Assembly: GCA_002440885.1 (NCBI GenBank) | Contig: DJVY01000089.1 | Location: 1 to 18,127, forward strand | DNA from: Bacteroidales bacterium UBA6244 | GTDB lineage: Bacteria; Bacteroidota; Bacteroidia; Bacteroidales; F082 | Length of the DNA stretch: 18,127 nt | Direction of reading: 5' to 3' | Part shown: positions 1 through 7,027 of the stretch, piece after piece | Numbering within the stretch: position 1 is the first letter of the stretch | Layout: the number at the start of each line of letters is the position of its first letter | Notes under the pieces: model-generated | What the model was told of the DNA's origin: nothing | Database searches by the model: none | What the model saw: only the letters and a program-made list of their open reading frames with translations | Made by a program: the position numbers and the translations under genes

Positions 1-249
1 CTCACCAACGTGAGCATTACAGGCGTAATGGGCATGGCTACGCTAACAGAAGATGAGCTCCAGATTTCACGCGAATTTGAACAATTACATCAAATTTTTG
101 CACAATTGAAAAACACCTTTTTCATGGAACAACCCTCCTTTTGTGAAATATCGATGGGCATGTCCGACGATTACAAAATTGCCCTCGAAAAGGGCAGCAC
201 GATGATCAGGATAGGAACAGGTATTTTTGGCGCAAGAAATTATAGTTAG
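1..249 (+). CDS. YggS/PLPBP family pyridoxal phosphate homeostasis protein, C-terminal part
   Basis: This is the last 82 codons of a gene whose start lies before the window; the frame is open from base 1 to the TAG at 247-249. The visible part has the conserved C-terminal signatures of the YggS/YBL036C/PROSC family: the segment around SITGVMGMAT, the helix beginning LTEDELQISREF, and the phosphate-binding end SMGMSDDYKIALEKGSTMIR followed by IGTGIFGAR. In this family those glycine/serine/arginine loops hold the phosphate of PLP. These proteins are single-domain TIM barrels without known catalysis that buffer cytosolic PLP and affect amino-acid and vitamin B6 balance. The antiporter gene starts 5 bases after the stop, so the two are probably co-transcribed. 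A GTG at position 10 could be mistaken for a start, but homology continues upstream of it. Family assignment is firm. Confidence 0.93.
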   Translation, partial: LTNVSITGVMGMATLTEDELQISREFEQLHQIFAQLKNTFFMEQPSFCEISMGMSDDYKIALEKGSTMIRIGTGIFGARNYS

Positions 250-254
250 CAGTT

Positions 255-1217
255 ATGGAGTTTTTTTTATTTATTGTCGGTTTTATCATCCTGATTGGTG
301 GCGCAAAATTCCTTGTTGATGGAGCAAGTGGGGCGGGTGTAAAGCTGGGACTATCGCAATTGATCATCGGCCTGACCGTTGTGGCCATAGGCACTTCCCT
401 GCCTGAGTTAATTATCAACGTGTTTGCCAGTGTGGCCGGCAACACTGAGCTCGCCATAAGTAATGTGGTGGGGAGCAACCTGATGAACACCATGCTCATA
501 GCCGGAATCGCAGCCATGATATACCCGATAAAGGCCGGCAGAAGTATTTACAGAAGAGATGTATGGATTAATCTTCTGGCCATCTTGATTTTGATAATGC
601 TAGCCAACGACCACTGGTTCTTTAACGCTCCAAATGTCCTGCAAAGGTTTGATGGGGGAATCCTGCTGGTTTTCGTGGCTTATGTACTTTACTTGATATT
701 CTCCAAATCATCACCCGAAGAAATTGAACAAGAAGTTGATACAGCAAACAAGCAATTGTTGTGGCCAAAATTGATCTTGTTTATTCTGGGAGGAGTTGCA
801 GGGCTATATTTTGGCGGGCGCTGGATAGTTGAAAGCGCTACCATTATTGGCTCGCGCCTGGGTATATCCGACTCAATGCTGGGTATGACGGTTGTGGCTA
901 TCGCCACCTCGCTTCCCGAGCTGGTTACAAGTATCGTAGCTGCCCTTAAAAAGAACACCGATATTGCCCTTGGAAATGTACTGGGCAGTAATATCTTCAA
1001 TATTTTCATGGTGTTGGGAGTAAGCGCCCTCATCCATCCCATTCCATACGAGTCATCGTATAACACTGAACTGTTTATCCTATTGCTCTCCGGTTTGTTT
1101 ATTACCCTGCTTATCTATACCGGGAAAACCTCGAAAACCATTTCCCGCATCGAAGGAGGATTTCTCGTTTTAGGGTATTTGGCCTTCTTAACCTGGACTA
1201 TTGCCGGAGCACTTTAA
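255..1217 (+). CDS. Calcium/sodium antiporter (CaCA family, YrbG-like)
   Basis: A 320-residue inner-membrane protein made almost wholly of hydrophobic helices. It has the two inverted alpha-repeats that define the Ca2+:cation antiporter superfamily. The first is at about residues 46-79 (GTSLPEL, then GNTELAISNVVGSNLMN). The second is at about 217-250 (ATSLPEL, then NTDIALGNVLGSNIFN). The glutamates in the two SLPEL motifs (E51 and E222) and the GSN motifs form the ion-binding centre in characterised members. A short hydrophilic loop near residues 155-165 (SSPEEIEQEVDTANKQ) separates the halves, as is usual for bacterial YrbG-type proteins; there is no large regulatory loop. The length fits the family (about 310-330). 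It probably extrudes Ca2+ using Na+ or H+ influx; the exact ions cannot be read from the sequence. Expression is probably as the second gene after the PLP-homeostasis gene. Confidence 0.93.
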   Translation: MEFFLFIVGFIILIGGAKFLVDGASGAGVKLGLSQLIIGLTVVAIGTSLPELIINVFASVAGNTELAISNVVGSNLMNTMLIAGIAAMIYPIKAGRSIYRRDVWINLLAILILIMLANDHWFFNAPNVLQRFDGGILLVFVAYVLYLIFSKSSPEEIEQEVDTANKQLLWPKLILFILGGVAGLYFGGRWIVESATIIGSRLGISDSMLGMTVVAIATSLPELVTSIVAALKKNTDIALGNVLGSNIFNIFMVLGVSALIHPIPYESSYNTELFILLLSGLFITLLIYTGKTSKTISRIEGGFLVLGYLAFLTWTIAGAL

Positions 1218-1268
1218 AACAATATTGAATGTGCCATCAGTTCGTTGTTGAGGCTACGAAAACGTTTT

Positions 1269-1300
1269 AATTAGGCAAAAATTACCTAATTCTTCTGTTT
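1269..1300 (+). terminator. Possible weak terminator after the antiporter gene
   Basis: A 7-bp inverted repeat AATTAGG (1269-1275) / CCTAATT (1285-1291) with a 9-base loop lies 52 bases after the antiporter stop and is followed by the T-rich run CTTCTGTTTG. The stem is AT-rich and the T tract is broken, so this is only a candidate. Confidence 0.3.
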
Positions 1301-1322
1301 GCTAAGGAGCTAATAAATAACA

Positions 1323-1340
1323 GTGTTATTTTTTTAACAA
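1323..1340. promoter_or_regulatory. Rex-operator-like palindrome 1 (upstream of the rex -33 box)
   Basis: GTGTTATTTTTTTAACAA matches the Rex operator form TTGTTAANNNNTTAACAA (known from clostridial Rex) at 12 of 14 defined positions, including the complete right half TTAACAA. It ends 4 bases before the TTG -33 element of the rex promoter, a position suited to upstream operator binding. It differs by one base from the site at 3288-3305. Confidence 0.6.
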
Positions 1341-1344
1341 ATAC

Positions 1345-1375
1345 TTGCAAAAAACAATGATCAGACTTACATTTG
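1345..1375 (+). promoter_or_regulatory. Bacteroidota-type promoter of rex
   Basis: TTG (1345-1347) and the -7 box TACATTTG (1368-1375), a perfect TAnnTTTG, are separated by 20 bases, the spacing expected for the primary sigma factor of Bacteroidota. Transcription would start near 1381, giving a leader of about 24 bases before the rex ATG. The promoter sits between two Rex-like palindromes. Confidence 0.7.
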
Positions 1376-1377
1376 CC

Positions 1378-1395
1378 TTGTTATTTAATTAACAA
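1378..1395. promoter_or_regulatory. Rex-operator-like palindrome 2 (over the rex transcription start)
   Basis: TTGTTATTTAATTAACAA has perfect outer arms (TTGTTA/TAACAA) and matches TTGTTAANNNNTTAACAA at 13 of 14 defined positions. It begins 3 bases after the -7 box and covers the predicted start site, so a bound repressor would block transcription. It lies 9 bases before the rex ATG. Negative autoregulation of rex is common in other bacteria. Confidence 0.7.
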
Positions 1396-1404
1396 ATAAA
1401 ATTA

Positions 1405-2070
1405 ATGGAAGAGAAGGATTCATTTAATCATTTGCCCCACAAAACCATTGCCAGACTAAGCCAGTACCGTCGTGCTTTGTTGCTTTGCTTGAGCAGGGGG
1501 AAAAGTCATATTTTTTCACATGAAATAGCTACTATCCAACATATTACACCTGTTCAGGTTAGGCGCGATTTGATGTTAATCGGGTATTCAGGAACCTTAC
1601 GAAAAGGGTATAATATTCGGGAACTTATCGACCTGATCGGAAACATCATCGACAGCGATGAGGGGATCAAGGTAGCCATCGTAGGCATGGGAAATCTGGG
1701 CAGGGCGCTCATCAATTACTTTAGCGGCAAGCGTCATAAGCTTGAGATTGTTGCAGGATTCGATACCAACCCGGATAAAATTGGTAATACCATGAATGGT
1801 GTTCCATGTTATCCGGCAGAAAGGATGAAGGAAATTATTGAAAGAGAGAAGATCGAAATAGGAATTATCACAGTTCCCGCGCAAAATGCCAGTCAAACGG
1901 CCAACGAATTGGTAGCTGCCGGCATCAAAGGTCTCCTCAATTACACCCCAAAACCCATTGATGTTCCTGACTATGTGTACCTTGAAGAGTACGACATGAT
2001 TACCACGCTCGAAAAAGTAGCATTCTACGTTAAAATGCGACAAAGCGAAGAAGAAAGCAACAAGAAATAA
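1405..2070 (+). CDS. rex: Redox-sensing transcriptional repressor Rex
   Basis: A 221-residue cytosolic repressor that binds DNA when NADH/NAD+ is low and releases it when NADH is high. Residues about 1-80 form the winged-helix domain, with the family motifs HKTIARLSQYRRAL, TPVQVRRDLMLIG (recognition helix, near 49-60) and the wing GTLRKGYNI. Residues about 88 onward form a Rossmann NAD(H)-binding domain with GMGNLG (94-99) and the acidic strand-end residue D120 in GFDTNPDKIG. The later segments IGIITVPAQNAS and AGIKGLLNYTPKPIDVP are typical of Rex. The C-terminal helix (about 200-215) would swap between subunits of the dimer. Length matches the family (about 210-220). The gene is monocistronic by position, with its own promoter and two operator-like sites. 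Targets elsewhere are unknown, but one candidate site lies at 3288-3305. Confidence 0.96.
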   Translation: MEEKDSFNHLPHKTIARLSQYRRALLLCLSRGKSHIFSHEIATIQHITPVQVRRDLMLIGYSGTLRKGYNIRELIDLIGNIIDSDEGIKVAIVGMGNLGRALINYFSGKRHKLEIVAGFDTNPDKIGNTMNGVPCYPAERMKEIIEREKIEIGIITVPAQNASQTANELVAAGIKGLLNYTPKPIDVPDYVYLEEYDMITTLEKVAFYVKMRQSEEESNKK

Positions 2071-2220
2071 AAGGTGTTGCAAATCAAAACCTCAAGAGGA
2101 ATAAACCACATTAAGCCATTCGTCATTGCGTATAGCTTACAGGTGAAGTATTTTGATGAAACCAGAGGGTCTGAGGTAAAATTCATTTAACAAAACCTGG
2201 TTCGTAGCGAAATAGTGTTC

Positions 2221-2258
2221 CAAAAAAACAAAGAGGCTGCCCTTGAGAGACAGCCTCT
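2221..2258 (-). terminator. Rho-independent terminator of arcC
   Basis: Read on the minus strand, AGAGGCTG (2258-2251), an 11-base loop and CAGCCTCT (2239-2232) form a perfect 8-bp stem followed at once by TTGTTTTTTTG. It begins 19 bases after the carbamate kinase stop. On the plus strand the tail is less T-rich, so it may work only weakly for transcripts arriving from rex. Confidence 0.82.
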
Positions 2259-2277
2259 ATTAATATCTTTTGTTTTA

Positions 2278-3228
2278 CTAAACCATTGTTACACGAGTTC
2301 CCCCGTTATCAATGCCAAGCATAGAGGTTTCCGTAATAATAGCATCTTTTCCACTGCGCTCAACAAATTGTATGGCCGCTTTAATTTTTGGTCCCATACT
2401 GCCTTCGCCAAACTGTCCTTCAGCAAGATAGCGCTTGGCATCAGCAATATTTATCCTGTCGAGAGAGGTCTGTTGTGGTGTATTAAAATTCAAACAAACC
2501 TTAGGCACATCCGTCAAAATGAAAAACTTGTCGGCACGTATTTGTGAAGCCAGCAACGAAGAGGCCAAGTCTTTATCGATCACGGCATCAATGCCTTCGA
2601 GCATGTTTTCTTCTTTATAATAACAAGGTATACCACCTCCGCCAACGGCAATAACTATATGACCGCTGCGTGCGATCTGCTCGATGGTTTTCCGGTTAAA
2701 GATCACCAGCGGTTTCGGCGAGGCTACCACTTTGCGCCATCCGCGACCTGCCGCGTCTTCTTTATACACAGCATTTGATTCTGCCTTTAATTTTTCCACT
2801 TCCTCCTTATTGTAGTATGGCCCAATAGGTTTGGTAGGATTTTGAAAAGCGGGGTCATCTTTATTCACCAACACCTGCGTAATGATGGAGATGATATCAG
2901 ACTCCAGGTCCTCTTTCATCAACACATTGCGGAGTTGCTGCTCCAGGATATAACCTATAAACCCCTGAGAATAAGCCACGCTGATATCCAGCGGCATATC
3001 CGGAACACCATACAGTTTATTTCCGGCCGTGTTGGCCAACAATATATTCCCCACTTGTGGTCCATTGCCGTGGGTAAGTACGATGTCATAATCGCGTTTG
3101 ATAAGCTTTACCAGATTTTTGCTTGCATCACTTGCATTCTGCTCCTGTTCAGAAATAGTTCCCTTTTGACCTGCCCGTAACAAGGCATTCCCACCAAAAG
3201 CAACGACTGCTAACTTCCTCATATTCAT
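2278..3228 (-). CDS. arcC: Carbamate kinase
   Basis: A 316-residue cytosolic amino-acid-kinase-fold enzyme that converts carbamoyl phosphate and ADP to carbamate and ATP, the last, energy-yielding step of arginine, agmatine or allantoin fermentation. Visible family motifs: AFGGNALL near the N-terminus (ATP phosphate loop), THGNGPQVGNILLAN (about 55-68), the lid-like segment with NPTKPIGPYY, AVGGGGIPCY, DKDLASSLLA, and the C-terminal MGPKIKAAIQFVE. Length is normal for ArcC (about 310-320). The start is ATG at 3228; a second ATG two codons on (MRKL) is equally plausible. No arginine deiminase or carbamoyltransferase gene is adjacent, so the carbamoyl-phosphate source is unknown. A perfect -7 box lies 23 bases upstream, with a Rex-like palindrome further up. 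The enzyme call is firm; the pathway is not. Confidence 0.95.
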   Translation of the reverse strand: MNMRKLAVVAFGGNALLRAGQKGTISEQEQNASDASKNLVKLIKRDYDIVLTHGNGPQVGNILLANTAGNKLYGVPDMPLDISVAYSQGFIGYILEQQLRNVLMKEDLESDIISIITQVLVNKDDPAFQNPTKPIGPYYNKEEVEKLKAESNAVYKEDAAGRGWRKVVASPKPLVIFNRKTIEQIARSGHIVIAVGGGGIPCYYKEENMLEGIDAVIDKDLASSLLASQIRADKFFILTDVPKVCLNFNTPQQTSLDRINIADAKRYLAEGQFGEGSMGPKIKAAIQFVERSGKDAIITETSMLGIDNGGTRVTMV

Positions 3229-3251
3229 TATTATTTAGTAAAAACAGAATG

Positions 3252-3259
3252 CAAAAATA
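3252..3259 (-). promoter_or_regulatory. Candidate -7 box of the arcC promoter
   Basis: On the minus strand TATTTTTG is a perfect TAnnTTTG box placed 23 bases before the carbamate kinase ATG. A good -33 TTG is not seen at the usual spacing. The expected -33 region (about 3279-3283) lies next to the Rex-like site at 3288-3305, the same geometry as site 1 in front of rex. Confidence 0.5.
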
Positions 3260-3287
3260 AAGCTTTTTACAACACAGGAATATTCTA

Positions 3288-3305
3288 GTGTGATTTTTTT
3301 AACAA
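3288..3305. promoter_or_regulatory. Rex-operator-like palindrome 3 between arcC and the DASS transporter
   Basis: GTGTGATTTTTTTAACAA is identical to the site at 1323-1340 except for one base (G for T in the left arm, where the TTGTGA form of other Rex proteins also has G). It keeps the full right half TTAACAA. It lies 59 bases from the carbamate kinase start and 44 bases from the DASS transporter start, so it could control either divergent gene or both. Confidence 0.55.
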
Positions 3306-3349
3306 TAAACTAATTTCTTTTGAATCGAAAAAAGAAATAATTTAGCTTT

Positions 3350-4861
3350 ATGATAAAGCGCTTAATCGGATTTGGGGTAATCCCTATAGCAAGTCTTTAC
3401 CTTGCCTTTTTTGCCGACCTCGCACCGGGAAGGCCTGAAATTGCCTACACATTAGCCATAGCTGTGTTAATGGCCGGTTGGTGGATTACAGAAATTATTC
3501 CGTTGGCCATAACGGCCTTGTTGCCTGTGGTGTTGTTTCCAGTATTCGGCGTGATGGACGGAAAAGCTGTTTCCTCAGCCTATTTCAATCATGTAATTTT
3601 CCTTTTTATTGGTGGTTTTATTATGGCTTTGGCCATGCAAAAATGGGACTTACACCGAAGAATAGCCTTAAAAATCATGATGGTGACAGGATCGAGTCCG
3701 AAACAAGTGCTATTGGGTTTTATGCTGTCGACGGCCTTTTTGTCGATGTGGATTTCAAACACAGCCACCGCCATGATGATGGTTCCAATTGTTATGTCGG
3801 TGACAAAAAAACTCGCCGATTTTCTGGACACTGCAACCCTTAAACGCTATAGTGTCGGGCTGTTGCTTGCAGTAGCTTACAGTGCCTCGGTAGGTGGAAT
3901 TGCCACATTGGTAGGCACACCACCCAACCTGAGTTTTGCCCGTATACTCCAGATTATGTTCCCCACAGCTCCTGAAATCAGTTTCGGTAGTTGGTTCTTG
4001 TTTGCACTGCCTGTTAGCCTGATCATGCTGGGCTTCATCTGGCTATTGTTGACGAGTATCTACCAACCAAAGGGTTTTGACGCGATGAAAGCCAACGAGG
4101 CCATCAGGTCAGAATACAAGAGGTTAGGCAAAAAAACACAGGAAGAAAAGATCATCCTTGTTTTGTTTACATCATTGGCCTTGCTGTGGTTGACACGTGC
4201 CAACCTGGGATTTGGTTCGTTTACAATTCCCGGGTGGAGCAACCTTCTCCCCTTTCCCGATTACCTGAACGATGGCACTGTAGCCATTGCTATCGCCGTT
4301 TTGTTATTCCTTATTCCATCTTCAGAAAGCAAAGGAAAACGACTCATGGATTGGGAAACCGCTTCCGGATTGCCCTGGAATATCGTGTTACTTTTTGGAG
4401 GTGGCTTTGCCTTAGCGGGAGCATTCAAATCCTCGGGGTTATCGCTGTGGATAGGAGAATTGATAAGCGAAACGCACGGCATGCCCATTCTCGTCATCAT
4501 TGCCATTATTGCTTTTAGCATGACCTTTTTAACTGAACTCACTTCTAACACAGCCACCACAGAGATGGCCCTGCCCATATTGGCAGGACTCGCTGTTTCG
4601 ATGGAGATAAACCCACTTTTACTTATGTTACCTGCCACAATGAGTGCTTCAATGGCTTTTATGCTTCCTGTTGCCACGCCTCCCAACGCCATTGTATTCG
4701 GCTCAAACCAGATTACGGTGACACAAATGGCCGGCACAGGCTTGTTGCTTAACCTTGTCGGGGTGGTAATCGTAACATTGTCAACCTATTTCTGGGGGGC
4801 ATGGGTGTTTGATATCGATGTAACATTGTTGCCACATTGGGCCACATTCTCAACTCATTAA
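3350..4861 (+). CDS. DASS/SLC13-family anion:sodium symporter (putative dicarboxylate transporter)
   Basis: A 503-residue inner-membrane carrier of the divalent anion:Na+ symporter family (VcINDY, SdcS, NaDC). The signature repeats are clear: first SNT motif at residues 136-138 (ISNTATAMMMVPI) with GTPPN at 189-193, and second SNT motif at 399-401 (TSNTATTEMALPI) with ATPPN at 442-446. In VcINDY the SNT motifs bind substrate carboxylates and the nearby loops bind Na+. The usual family opening (GRPEIAYTLAIAVLMAGWWITEIIPLAITALLP) is present, and the length is normal. Likely substrates are C4-dicarboxylates (succinate, fumarate, malate), but sulfate or citrate cannot be excluded from motifs alone. 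The EamA transporter starts 10 bases after the stop, suggesting one operon. The start is an ATG 44 bases after a Rex-like palindrome; a weak TAATTTAG box (3338-3345) is almost too close to the ATG. Confidence 0.9.
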   Translation: MIKRLIGFGVIPIASLYLAFFADLAPGRPEIAYTLAIAVLMAGWWITEIIPLAITALLPVVLFPVFGVMDGKAVSSAYFNHVIFLFIGGFIMALAMQKWDLHRRIALKIMMVTGSSPKQVLLGFMLSTAFLSMWISNTATAMMMVPIVMSVTKKLADFLDTATLKRYSVGLLLAVAYSASVGGIATLVGTPPNLSFARILQIMFPTAPEISFGSWFLFALPVSLIMLGFIWLLLTSIYQPKGFDAMKANEAIRSEYKRLGKKTQEEKIILVLFTSLALLWLTRANLGFGSFTIPGWSNLLPFPDYLNDGTVAIAIAVLLFLIPSSESKGKRLMDWETASGLPWNIVLLFGGGFALAGAFKSSGLSLWIGELISETHGMPILVIIAIIAFSMTFLTELTSNTATTEMALPILAGLAVSMEINPLLLMLPATMSASMAFMLPVATPPNAIVFGSNQITVTQMAGTGLLLNLVGVVIVTLSTYFWGAWVFDIDVTLLPHWATFSTH

Positions 4862-4871
4862 CAACGCTACT

Positions 4872-5783
4872 ATGCATTTAAAAAACCAAAAGAAGGCCTA
4901 TCTGTTTGCACTGCTTACAGTTTTATTCTGGTCGAGTATGAGCTCTGCCTTCAAACTGACTTTAAATGCTATCACCTTCGATTCCATGCTGTTCTGGTCG
5001 AGTATATTTGGGTTCGTCGTTTTGCTTGTCATCAACCAATCCGGGCATTCCCCTTTGCAAATCCGATTAATAACCAAGGGGGAACTGCGGAGATCCGCCA
5101 TTATGGGTTTTTTCAATCCCTTCTTGTATTATCTCATACTTTTTAAGGCCTATCAGCTACTCGAAGCCCAATTGGCCGGCACCCTCAATTACCTCTGGCC
5201 ATTGGTACTGGTAATGCTTTCAGGCATTTTCCTCCGTCAAAAAATTCATCTGGTAAGCTACCTGGCTTTACTTATCAGCTTTATCGGGGTCGTTATAATA
5301 AGCACCAAAGGAGCCTTTAGTGTTTTTACAATCGATCAGCCGCTAGGTGTTATCCTCGCTTCGGGAAGTGCTTTTATCTGGGCTATCTATTGGATACTGA
5401 ACATGAAAGATCCCCGCGAGGAGACCGGCAAAATCACACTGAATCTCATTTTTGGCATTATCTACCTATTGATTTACATGGTGTTCACTGATGGAATAAC
5501 CATTCCAGAAAATATATGGGGATGGGTCGGGTGTGTGTATATTGGCATATTCGAGATGAGTTTCACCTTCGTTATTTGGTTAAAGGCGCTACAGTTTTCT
5601 GAAAACACAGCCAAGGTAAGCAACCTGATTTACCTGTCGCCTTTTCTTGGACTTTTCTTTATTTGGATTTTTGTCGGTGAGCCCATTCATTTTTCAACCA
5701 TCGTGGGATTATCGGTTATTATTGCCGGGATACTGCTCCAACAGTTTTCGAAAACACCATCAGAATCTTCCGACAACGTCTAA
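4872..5783 (+). CDS. EamA/DMT-superfamily transporter
   Basis: A 303-residue inner-membrane protein with about ten hydrophobic segments in two EamA-like halves. The first half starts AYLFALLTVLFWSSMSSAFK and contains the typical late-helix pair GTLNYLWPLVLVMLSGIFLR followed by LALLISFIGVVIIS. The second half starts near SGSAFIWAIYWILN and ends LSPFLGLFFIWIFVGEP plus IVGLSVIIAGILLQQF, the usual DMT close. Family members export amino acids, nucleosides or other small metabolites. The NYLWP motif recalls the aromatic amino acid exporter YddG, but I would not assign a substrate. It follows the DASS symporter by 10 bases and is probably co-expressed, so joint handling of organic or amino acids is a reasonable inference. 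Length is normal and nothing looks truncated. Confidence 0.88.
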   Translation: MHLKNQKKAYLFALLTVLFWSSMSSAFKLTLNAITFDSMLFWSSIFGFVVLLVINQSGHSPLQIRLITKGELRRSAIMGFFNPFLYYLILFKAYQLLEAQLAGTLNYLWPLVLVMLSGIFLRQKIHLVSYLALLISFIGVVIISTKGAFSVFTIDQPLGVILASGSAFIWAIYWILNMKDPREETGKITLNLIFGIIYLLIYMVFTDGITIPENIWGWVGCVYIGIFEMSFTFVIWLKALQFSENTAKVSNLIYLSPFLGLFFIWIFVGEPIHFSTIVGLSVIIAGILLQQFSKTPSESSDNV

Positions 5784-5839
5784 ATAGGCTATGGCACATT
5801 AATTCATTGTTAACAGGGCTGATTTACGGGTAGAAAAAC

Positions 5840-5847
5840 TATCTTTG
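5840..5847 (+). promoter_or_regulatory. Candidate -7 box of the lgt-family operon
   Basis: TATCTTTG, a perfect TAnnTTTG box, ends 22 bases before the ATG at 5870. No clear -33 TTG is found 19-20 bases upstream, so the promoter call rests on the -7 box and its position in an 86-base gap between genes. Confidence 0.5.
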
Positions 5848-5869
5848 TATCCTTTGAAAACAATTAGCT

Positions 5870-7027
5870 ATGTATCCGCGAATCAGTGATTTTATCAACG
5901 ACATGTTCGGCACTCACCTCGATTTACCCATCCAAAGTTATGGCTTTTTTCTGGCCAGTGCATTTCTGGCCGGGGCTTTTTTCCTGCACAAAGAGCTTCA
6001 TCGTATGGAGTTGAGCGGATTTGCTCACCCCACCACACGAAAAGTTATAACAGGTAAAAAAGCCGGCATTACAGAGTTGTTATCGATATTTTTAATCAGT
6101 CTATTAATCGGATTTAAACTGACCGGATTATTTTTCGATTACGCAGTTTTTCAAAAAAACCCACAGGATTACCTTTTTTCATCCGCTGGATCACTTACCG
6201 GAGGATTAATTGTAGCAGCGGTGCTCACCTTGCTTCAGTATTATCTTAAAAAGCAAAAATCACTACCGCATCCTATTGAAAAAGAAATTGTTGTACACGC
6301 CGCTGACCAAACCTGGATGATCGTCTTCATCGCGGTAATTTTTGGTATCATTGGGGCAAAAATATTCCATCAACTTGAAAACTGGGATGATTTCATGAAC
6401 GATCCTATTGGATCAATGCTCAGTTTCAGCGGACTTACCTTTTATGGTGGACTCATAGTAGCTGCCGTAGCCGTTGGGGTTTACGCGCAAAAAAACGGTA
6501 TTCCATGGAAAAGAATGGCCGACGCCATTGCCCCCTCTCTTATTTTGGCTTACGGCATCGGACGCATTGGTTGTCAGGTTTCAGGCGACGGCGACTGGGG
6601 CATCGTTAACACTGCTCCCATGCCAGAGTGGATAGCCTTCTTGCCTGATTGGATATGGGCCAACGATTACCCACACAATATCCTCAACAGGGGCATCCCC
6701 ATCGAAGGTTGTAGCGGGCCTCATTGTTTCAAATTGGCTGAACCTGTTTTCCCAACGCCCATTTACGAAACAACGATGAGCGTGATCATTTTTCTTTTCC
6801 TTTGGTTTATCCGGAAAAAAATAAAAATCGCCGGCCTTTTATTTGCCATCTATCTGATGTTTAACGGAATAGAACGCTTCCTGATTGAGAAAATAAGGGT
6901 AAACAATGTTTTTGAACTGTGGGGATTGGAGGTAACTCAGGCTGAGGTAATTTCAACCCTTATATTTCTTGGAGGACTGGTTCTGGCTGTTGTCCTTCTG
7001 ATCCATCAAAATAAAAAACGCGTATGA
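5870..7027 (+). CDS. Prolipoprotein diacylglyceryl transferase family protein (Lgt-like, long form)
   Basis: A 385-residue polytopic membrane protein of the Lgt family, which in canonical form moves a diacylglyceryl group from phosphatidylglycerol to the lipobox cysteine of prolipoproteins. Family features: an N-terminal amphipathic start and IQSYGFFLASAFLAG; the core GLTFYGGLIVAA (about 188-199); GIGRIGCQVSGDGDWG; and a late GIERFLIEKIR that keeps the conserved arginine and glutamate. Three points are odd. First, it is about 100 residues longer than E. coli Lgt. Second, residues about 75-125 (with GSLTGGLIVAA at 107-117) resemble the core segment at about 155-205, suggesting an internal duplication. 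Third, the His of the SFHGG motif is Tyr (Y192), and GRLGN...GELWG reads GRIGC...GDGDWG. A periplasmic-looking insert carries GCSGPHC. It overlaps the next gene by 4 bases. It may be a true Lgt variant or a paralogue with altered function. Confidence 0.82.
   Translation: MYPRISDFINDMFGTHLDLPIQSYGFFLASAFLAGAFFLHKELHRMELSGFAHPTTRKVITGKKAGITELLSIFLISLLIGFKLTGLFFDYAVFQKNPQDYLFSSAGSLTGGLIVAAVLTLLQYYLKKQKSLPHPIEKEIVVHAADQTWMIVFIAVIFGIIGAKIFHQLENWDDFMNDPIGSMLSFSGLTFYGGLIVAAVAVGVYAQKNGIPWKRMADAIAPSLILAYGIGRIGCQVSGDGDWGIVNTAPMPEWIAFLPDWIWANDYPHNILNRGIPIEGCSGPHCFKLAEPVFPTPIYETTMSVIIFLFLWFIRKKIKIAGLLFAIYLMFNGIERFLIEKIRVNNVFELWGLEVTQAEVISTLIFLGGLVLAVVLLIHQNKKRV

Noticed and set aside
4261..4737. 158-codon open frame on the minus strand inside the DASS transporter
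   Set aside because: It is antisense to a clear membrane transporter gene and its translation matches no family I know; long antisense frames are common opposite such genes.
5806..5816. TTGTTAACAG in the gap before the lgt-family gene as another Rex site
   Set aside because: Only a left half is present; the expected TTAACAA half 4 bases further on is missing.
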